A stretch of DNA of 10,719 bases from Methanosarcinales archaeon (lineage in GTDB: Archaea > Halobacteriota > Methanosarcinia > Methanosarcinales > Methanogasteraceae): positions 1 through 10,719 of the forward strand of contig JAUWHQ010000026.1 of NCBI GenBank assembly GCA_030605805.1. Direction: 5' to 3'. Shown in pieces: positions 7,248 through 10,719 of the stretch. The notes under the pieces were generated by a model. That model saw only the letters and a program-made list of their open reading frames with translations, was not told the DNA's origin and did no database searches. The number at the start of each line of letters is the position of its first letter. Position 1 is the stretch's first letter. Position numbers and translations under genes: made by a program.

Positions 7248-7511
7248 GTTTCTTGAGCACCCGGCTAAAATAGGGAAACGTCATTTCGGAACCTCATTTC
7301 GGAGGATGATATATTCCATACGGAATGATTTTATCACGAATTTTCGCGAATCTATATGGCAGCAGCTACCGTATTCGTGTCATTTGTGTGCATTCGCCCT
7401 CATTCGTGTCTGAGACCTGCACATATATCCCCCGGAGCTGCCTCCAAACCCCTTATGCCATACATACACTCTGGAAATTACAAAAAACTGATGTGGCTTA
7501 GTATAAAACGA
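7248..7511. other. Non-coding region upstream of tyrS, rich in short repeats
   Basis: No convincing gene is present. From left to right: TCATTTCGGA occurs twice as an exact direct repeat (7281-7290 and 7294-7303, period 13); ATTCC-ATAC-GGAAT forms a small inverted repeat (7313-7326); then come the phased heptamers at 7335-7408; then an AT/C-rich stretch with ACATATAT (7421-7428). A 21-codon minus-strand frame in this last part starts MYGIRGLEAAPG and has no recognisable homologue. The region ends where the asd-like remnant begins. Confidence 0.5.
7335..7408. repeat. Phased ATTCGTG/CACGAAT heptamer repeats, imperfect inverted repeat
   Basis: Six related heptamers lie here: CACGAAT (7335), CGCGAAT (7345), then in the other orientation ATTCGTG (7373), ATTTGTG (7382), ATTCGCC (7392) and ATTCGTG (7402). 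Spacing within each group is 9-10 bp. The 17-bp arms 7335-7351 and 7392-7408 are inverted copies that match at 13 positions. The layout suits a protein-binding array or a dispersed intergenic repeat; which one cannot be told from one copy. Confidence 0.55.
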
Positions 7512-7632
7512 TCACAATAGCCCCAGACTCAGCATCAACTCGGCATTCGGGGACCGATGCACCAGCCGCGCCCCGAACCGTGTTGTATCCACCAATATCC
7601 GGATTTGCATCATCACACGCCCGAATTCCGGA
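7512..7632 (-). pseudogene. Frameshifted remnant of the 3' end of an asd gene
   Basis: The minus strand at 7512-7584 aligns with the last 24 codons of intact asd (8129-8200): by hand count 58 of 72 bases match, plus one extra C in the remnant. With that C removed it reads NTVRGAAGASV, then P, then NAELMLSLGLL and TGA, against NTVRGAAGASV, L, NAEFMLKFGLL in the intact gene. Of the differing codons most are synonymous, so this sequence evolved as a working asd before it broke. Weaker similarity continues upstream into the end of the DUF2283 frame, with blocks at GTCTCTGT (both copies), GATGCTGTAAAACGCA against GACGCTGGAAATGGCA, and CCAAGACT against CCGAGACT (to 7695). It is a paralogue tail or a tail displaced by insertion. 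Confidence 0.8.
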
Positions 7633-7860
7633 TCACGCAACAGAGACCTCTACTGACACTGCACAGCTGCGTTTTACAGCATCGACGAGTCTTGGCAGAA
7701 ATCCGCTGCTCACATCGAGGATCTCCAGCCAGATGGGTTCGTTATCCTCTGAAAAACCAACGATGACATCATCCATCTCAGTTTCATAAGCAAGTTTCTT
7801 ATCAGAGAGTATGATCATTGCGATGTCCACATCCCTATCGTATCTGATGTTGCCTTTCAT
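7633..7860 (-). CDS. DUF2283 protein, putative antitoxin with an atypical C-terminal tail
   Basis: A 75-residue protein. Residues 1-51 match the DUF2283 pattern: a start like IRYDRDVDIAMIILSD, an acidic middle with DDVIVGF, and the closing IWLEILDVS. DUF2283 genes often sit beside DUF4258 genes, and the pair is regarded as a likely toxin-antitoxin system with DUF2283 as antitoxin; this has not been shown for this pair. The start is set by GGAGG (7868-7872) seven bases before ATG, inside the end of the DUF4258 gene, which overlaps by 26 bases; translational coupling is likely. The tail 52-75 (SGFLPRLVDAVKRS and on) is longer than the domain needs, and its DNA aligns in blocks with asd, as if the frame ran into asd remnant sequence and took a new stop there. 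Confidence 0.75.
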   Translation of the reverse strand: MKGNIRYDRDVDIAMIILSDKKLAYETEMDDVIVGFSEDNEPIWLEILDVSSGFLPRLVDAVKRSCAVSVEVSVA

Positions 7861-8104
7861 ATCTCATCCTCCTGACTATCATTACTGTGACCACGGTAAA
7901 AATACCTCTGTCCTCTTCATATATGACCCTTATCGCATGTGCCCTATCTAACGATCGGTATGCACCCATTCTACCGAACTTCTCTTCTGTGGTGAATTCT
8001 GGGTGCTTCATCGCATCTATAACCTGACCGGTTGCGAGGGGAAAACCATGCTCGTTTATAAGAGCGATTTTGAACTTTGAATGTCTTGTAAATCTGATCC
8101 GCAT
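7835..8104 (-). CDS. DUF4258 protein, putative RelE-like toxin
   Basis: An 89-residue basic protein with the DUF4258 outline: an N-terminal strand MRIRFTRHSKFKIA, a helix with ATGQVIDAMKHPE, then FGRMGAYRSLD, and the closing strands AIRVIYEEDRGIFTVVTVMIVRR (shown here in two parts: 57-66 and 67-79). DUF4258 is placed near the RelE/ParE toxin fold, so an mRNA-interferase-like action is plausible but not shown. ATG 8104 is preferred to a TTG at 8128 because the family starts with this first strand; neither has a good SD. The gene starts 24 bases after the asd stop, so it may be read from the asd transcript, and overlaps the DUF2283 gene downstream. The order, toxin first and antitoxin second, is the reverse of the commonest arrangement. 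Confidence 0.72.
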   Translation of the reverse strand: MRIRFTRHSKFKIALINEHGFPLATGQVIDAMKHPEFTTEEKFGRMGAYRSLDRAHAIRVIYEEDRGIFTVVTVMIVRRMRYERQHQIR

Positions 8105-8128
8105 GGTTGAGCAGGTTCGGTAGACCAA

Positions 8129-9154
8129 TCACAACAGCCCGAACTTAAGCATAAACTCAGCATTCAGCACCGATGCGCCAGCCGCACCCCTGACCGTGTT
8201 GTGCCCCATTGCAATGTACCTGATCCCTTCCCTGATCCGCCCGACAGAGACGCTCATGCCATTTCCAGCGTCCCGGTCCAGTCTCGGTTGCGGACGGTCA
8301 GGGTCGTCGTGAACGATGATCACCTGCTCGGGTTCGGTCGGAAGATCAAGTCCCGGATCAAAACTTAAGAATGCATCCCTGACTTCCTCCGGAGTTGGGT
8401 CGTCTGCCATCCTGATCCAGACCGCCTCGGTGTGCCCGTCAAGAACCGGCACCCGGTGGCAGCTTGCACTCACATCGAATTTCGCATTCACAACGGCGTT
8501 GCCATCGAATGTGCCGAGCAGTTTCTGCGCCTCGTTCTCGACCTTCTCCTCCTCTCCGCCGATGTGCGGGATGACATTGTCAAGGATCGCCATCGATGAG
8601 ATGCCGTCATATCCCGCGCCAGAGACCGCCTGCATCGTCGCAACCTTGACATCCTCGATTCCGAACCGCATCATCGGCTTTAAGGTAACCGCGAGCATGA
8701 TCACCGAACAGTTCGGGTTGGTCACGATCGCACCATCCCACTTCCGGGAATCCCGCTGGACCTCGATCAAGCCGAGATGATCAGAGTTCACCTCAGGGAT
8801 GATCAGCGGCACATCAGGCTCCTGCCTGAATGCGGATGCATTGCTTGCAACCATGAAACCGGCGCGGGCGAACGCGGGCTCAACGGTGCGCGCAACGTCA
8901 GCAGGAAGCGCAGAAAATACGATATCAGCGTCAACCTCTTCCGGTTTCATGGGGACAACGACCTGCTCCCCGATCTCGCCCGGAAGCCCGGATGCAAGCC
9001 TCCAGTTTGCAGCGCGTGCGTACGGTTTGCCTGCGCTCCTCTCTGATGCTGCAAGTGAGCTTAATTCAAACCACGGGTGATCAGCGAGCGCCTCAATGAA
9101 TCGCTGCCCGACAGCACCGGTCGCCCCAAGTATCCCCGCCTTCAGCGTTTCCAT
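8129..9154 (-). CDS. asd: Aspartate-semialdehyde dehydrogenase
   Basis: This NADP-dependent cytoplasmic enzyme reduces L-4-aspartyl phosphate to aspartate semialdehyde, the branch point to lysine, threonine, methionine and isoleucine. The 341 residues belong to the archaeal/fungal-type branch. Visible are the nucleotide-binding GILGATGAVGQ (7-17), NPNCS with catalytic Cys149, AVSGAGYDG (176-184), CHRVPVLDGHTEAV with the acid-base His241, and the C-terminal GHNTVRGAAGASV (317-329). The residue after NPNCS is Val where Thr is usual. The start has only a weak GGGGCGGAT stretch before it; the T-rich run at 9184-9194 could act as a TATA box as well as the ferredoxin terminator's U tract. The gene lies 52 bases after ferredoxin and 24 before DUF4258. 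A broken second copy of its 3' end lies at 7512. Confidence 0.96.
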   Translation of the reverse strand: METLKAGILGATGAVGQRFIEALADHPWFELSSLAASERSAGKPYARAANWRLASGLPGEIGEQVVVPMKPEEVDADIVFSALPADVARTVEPAFARAGFMVASNASAFRQEPDVPLIIPEVNSDHLGLIEVQRDSRKWDGAIVTNPNCSVIMLAVTLKPMMRFGIEDVKVATMQAVSGAGYDGISSMAILDNVIPHIGGEEEKVENEAQKLLGTFDGNAVVNAKFDVSASCHRVPVLDGHTEAVWIRMADDPTPEEVRDAFLSFDPGLDLPTEPEQVIIVHDDPDRPQPRLDRDAGNGMSVSVGRIREGIRYIAMGHNTVRGAAGASVLNAEFMLKFGLL

Positions 9155-9184
9155 AAATCCGCCCCTGCAAATGACGTATCAACA

Positions 9185-9218
9185 AAAAATAAAGGATGGA
9201 AGACCTTTAGTCTTCCAT
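9185..9218 (-). terminator. Intrinsic-type terminator at the end of the ferredoxin gene
   Basis: On the minus strand ATGGAAGAC-TAAAG-GTCTTCCAT (9196-9218) makes a perfect 9-bp stem with a five-base loop, followed by CCTTTATTTTTTG, a U tract in RNA. The ferredoxin stop codon TAA (9207-9209) lies in the loop, and the last codons of the gene form the left arm. Confidence 0.7.
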
Positions 9219-9386
9219 TACGATCGCTTCGCTTGGACAGGCTTCCACGCAGGTACCGCACTCGGTACATTCATCCATATCGATCACAGCGATGTCGTCG
9301 TCGTTCATAGAGATTGCTTCTGCCGGGCATTCGTCCACGCAGGTTCCGCAACCGGTACATTCTTCTTCTATTACTCTTACTACCAT
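9207..9386 (-). CDS. 2[4Fe-4S] ferredoxin
   Basis: A 59-residue electron carrier with two classic cluster motifs, CTGCGTCVDECP (Cys10, 13, 16, 20) and CTECGTCVEACP (Cys40, 43, 46, 50). In this bacterial-type arrangement the last Cys of each motif serves the other cluster. It is strongly acidic, with DDD at 29-31 and an acidic C-terminus (MED). The two halves are near-repeats in DNA as well as protein, as expected from the old internal duplication of the family. The start is set by AGGAGA (9394-9399) seven bases before ATG. Its partners cannot be told from the window; in anaerobic archaea such ferredoxins serve oxidoreductases such as CODH or pyruvate:ferredoxin oxidoreductase. A strong terminator ends the gene before asd, so the pair is probably not one simple operon. 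Confidence 0.96.
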   Translation of the reverse strand: MVVRVIEEECTGCGTCVDECPAEAISMNDDDIAVIDMDECTECGTCVEACPSEAIVMED

Positions 9387-9507
9387 TTTTCTATCTCCTA
9401 TATGGAATTATGCTATACATTCCGCAACAATGCAAAATGTATGCGCCAAAGTGTCATTAAACACGTGCAATAAATAGTTTTCGTTTGGACGTCCGAATAA
9501 ATCGTGC
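9387..9507 (-). promoter_or_regulatory. Ferredoxin upstream region with SD and inverted repeats
   Basis: AGGAGA (9394-9399) is the ferredoxin SD. Two inverted repeats overlap upstream: GGAAT/ATTCC (9404-9408 and 9419-9423, 10-base spacer) and ATACATT/AATGTAT (9415-9421 and 9436-9442, 14-base spacer). GGACGTCC (9487-9494) is a perfect palindrome. A/T-rich stretches near 9449-9456 and 9468-9479 could be TATA boxes; none stands out. Operator roles are inferred. Confidence 0.35.
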
Positions 9508-9885
9508 TCAACCGCCCTGACCATTACCGTCTTTCGTCTTTACTTTAATACGCCGCAAACGAATTCCTGACATTTTCTCAGACTCCGGAAGGATGTCATG
9601 CAATATATACCCTTGCTGGATCATAACTGGAAACAGTTCCGGATATTGTGCGATCATACCATCCAAATACATGCGAAACGCTTTAGCATCTCCCAATATG
9701 CGGTTGTACTCTTCCTGTTCGATGGACACGCAAATTTGTTTCGATTTATTTGCAAAAGGATCGAAATCTTTTTCCTGACTGCATCTTCTTTCGTGAATGG
9801 TTAACGGCGTCATGAGTTCACGTTGTACTGCCAAAACAGGTTCGAGACCTCTATCTTCAGGTTTATCAGTGTCCCGGAGACTCAT
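9508..9885 (-). pseudogene. Truncated transposase-like protein (N-terminal part)
   Basis: The 125-residue frame holds QEEYNRILGDAKAFRMYLDG, then AQYPELFPVMIQQGYILHDI and SGIRLRRIKVK (about 104-114). The pattern of YPELFP, GYxxH and GIRLRRIK resembles the start of a group of IS transposases found in archaea and cyanobacteria, from memory and without a search. In such proteins the catalytic DDE domain follows; here the frame ends after a few Gly/Gln-rich residues, and no continuation is seen downstream in any frame of the short gap before ferredoxin. So this is probably a 5' remnant of an insertion sequence, although a short stand-alone protein cannot be excluded. It keeps a TATA-like box close to the ATG. 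The start could also be the internal ATG of MTPLTIHERR (residue 25). Confidence 0.55.
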
Positions 9886-9908
9886 GAAAGAATAGTATAA
9901 ACCTATTA

Positions 9909-9919
9909 GTTTATAATAT
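9909..9919 (-). promoter_or_regulatory. TATA-like box of the transposase-like fragment
   Basis: ATATTATAAAC on the minus strand is centred about 29 bases before the ATG at 9885, with no SD between them, so the mRNA would be nearly leaderless. Confidence 0.4.
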
Positions 9920-9986
9920 GATTCGCAAAATGACTATTAATACAAGTAGCTTTTTTGAGAACCATAGAATCCATCAGAATCAGAAA

Positions 9987-9995
9987 TTTTTAATA
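9987..9995 (+). promoter_or_regulatory. TATA-like box of the U32-family gene
   Basis: TTTTTAATA is centred 33 bases before the ATG at 10024 and no SD lies between. Transcription would start near 10017, which leaves a leader of about seven bases. Confidence 0.4.
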
Positions 9996-10023
9996 CAACA
10001 AAAACCACAGACAGCGCGGGACA

Positions 10024-10719
10024 ATGAAGAAGAAACTCTACGTGCCACACCCGGGACACTTCGACGGCTTGAAGCTGCTCATATCAGCGGCAGGAAAGGA
10101 CATCTACTCTGTATTCATGGCTGGCTCGCCTGACTTTGTGGGCACCGGCAGGAGCAATCTCGCCGCTCCGGAGATCGAGGATATCAGGGAGCAGACCGAG
10201 TACGCTCACAAAAACGGCGTGAAAATGGAGATTGTGCTCAACAGCTCGTGCATGGGTGGGCGGCACCTGACGCCTGAGGGCTTCAATCTCATCTACCGCT
10301 ATCTCAGGGAGCTTGATAGCTGCGGAGTCGATACCGTTGTCGTGGCAGACCCGTACCTCGTCGAGACCATCGCAAAGGATTTTGAGATGAAACCGGTCGT
10401 CTCGGTCCTGTCGTTTGTGAATTCTCCGGAGAAAGCCAGATTCTACGTGGATCTTGGCGCATCCTCAATAGTGGTTGACCCTGACGTGCACAGGCATTTT
10501 GACGTCCTCCATGCGATCCGCGATGCAGTGGACTGCGAACTAAAACTGCTTGTGAACGAGGGCTGCCTCTACCAGTGCCCGTTTCGGTATGCGCACTTCA
10601 ACTTCTTCTCACACGCATTCGGTCCGCACCCACGCCCTAATGTCCTCGATGACTATTATTATGAGAGATGTATATTAGCAAGGATCAAGAATCCGAGACT
10701 GATCATCACATCGCCATGG
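10024..10719 (+). CDS. Peptidase U32 family protein, 3' end cut by window edge
   Basis: The first 232 codons of a U32-family protein; the frame is open to the window edge. It starts MKKKLYVPHPGHFDGLKLL and shows the alpha/beta-barrel pattern of the family: MEIVLNSSCMGG (68-79), CGVDTVVVADPYL (100-112), KPVVSVLSFVNSPEKA (123-138), LGASSIVVDPDV (144-155), and the core LLVNEGCLYQCPFRYAHFN (175-193) with Cys181 and Cys185, then Cys216. U32 relatives such as UbiU/UbiV and TrhP bind Fe-S clusters or modify tRNA, and proteolysis is doubtful for most members. The CxxxC plus a later Cys would suit a [4Fe-4S] site, but the fourth ligand would lie outside the window or elsewhere in the protein. It is divergent from the transposase-like fragment and has its own TATA-like box. 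Substrate and role are unknown. Confidence 0.85.
   Translation, partial: MKKKLYVPHPGHFDGLKLLISAAGKDIYSVFMAGSPDFVGTGRSNLAAPEIEDIREQTEYAHKNGVKMEIVLNSSCMGGRHLTPEGFNLIYRYLRELDSCGVDTVVVADPYLVETIAKDFEMKPVVSVLSFVNSPEKARFYVDLGASSIVVDPDVHRHFDVLHAIRDAVDCELKLLVNEGCLYQCPFRYAHFNFFSHAFGPHPRPNVLDDYYYERCILARIKNPRLIITSPW

Noticed and set aside
7335..7408. CRISPR-like array
   Set aside because: Units are only 7 bp, spacing is 9-10 bp, and orientation changes; there is no repeat-spacer structure.
7557..7789. Two overlapping plus-strand frames of 69 codons
   Set aside because: They are antisense to the DUF2283 gene and the asd remnant, which explain the sequence.
8105..8128. TTG at 8128 as the start of the DUF4258 gene
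   Set aside because: The family fold begins with the MRIRFTRH strand, so ATG 8104 is the better start; the eight extra codons look like asd 3' flank.
8316..9080. Plus-strand open frames opposite asd
   Set aside because: Ser/Thr/Ala-rich low-complexity translations that mirror the asd codons, without any family resemblance.
9096..9477. Plus-strand frames opposite the ferredoxin gene
   Set aside because: The minus strand encodes a perfect 2[4Fe-4S] ferredoxin with SD and terminator, so these are shadows.

Overview
The window reads as a piece of a euryarchaeal chromosome, most likely from a methanogen-like or ANME-like lineage; no lineage marker fixes this more closely. The archaeal signs are a fibrillarin-like rRNA 2'-O-methyltransferase, a short archaeal/eukaryotic-type TyrRS with HLGH and KMSSS motifs, an archaeal-type aspartate-semialdehyde dehydrogenase, AT-rich TATA-like boxes about 25 bases before start codons, and several apparently leaderless genes beside others with clear Shine-Dalgarno (SD) sites.

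Left part (1-5550): an operon on the minus strand carries a two-CBS-domain protein followed by a CPA2-type cation/proton antiporter that runs off the left edge. Divergent from it, on the plus strand, are a MarC-family membrane protein and a large P-type cation ATPase. All of these act in, or probably report to, membrane ion transport. Behind the ATPase lies a short reading frame interrupted by an in-frame TAG, then a hairpin that separates it from the convergent minus-strand genes.

Middle (5556-7630): flpA and tyrS are core information-processing genes on the minus strand, each with its own promoter-like sequence. Upstream of tyrS is about 285 bases of non-coding DNA with direct repeats, small palindromes and six ATTCGTG-like heptamers spaced by about 10 bp.

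Right part (7512-9386, minus strand): a ferredoxin gene with an intrinsic-type terminator, then asd, then a DUF4258/DUF2283 pair that looks like a toxin-antitoxin module. Just beyond the pair lies a second, frameshifted copy of the 3' end of asd. The module is therefore bracketed by two asd tails in the same orientation, and the end of the DUF2283 reading frame itself seems to be made from asd-derived sequence. This is the most unusual arrangement in the window.

Far right (9508-10719): a minus-strand fragment resembling the N-terminal part of an IS transposase and, divergent from it, the first 232 codons of a peptidase-U32-family protein that runs off the right edge.

No tRNA, rRNA or CRISPR array was seen.
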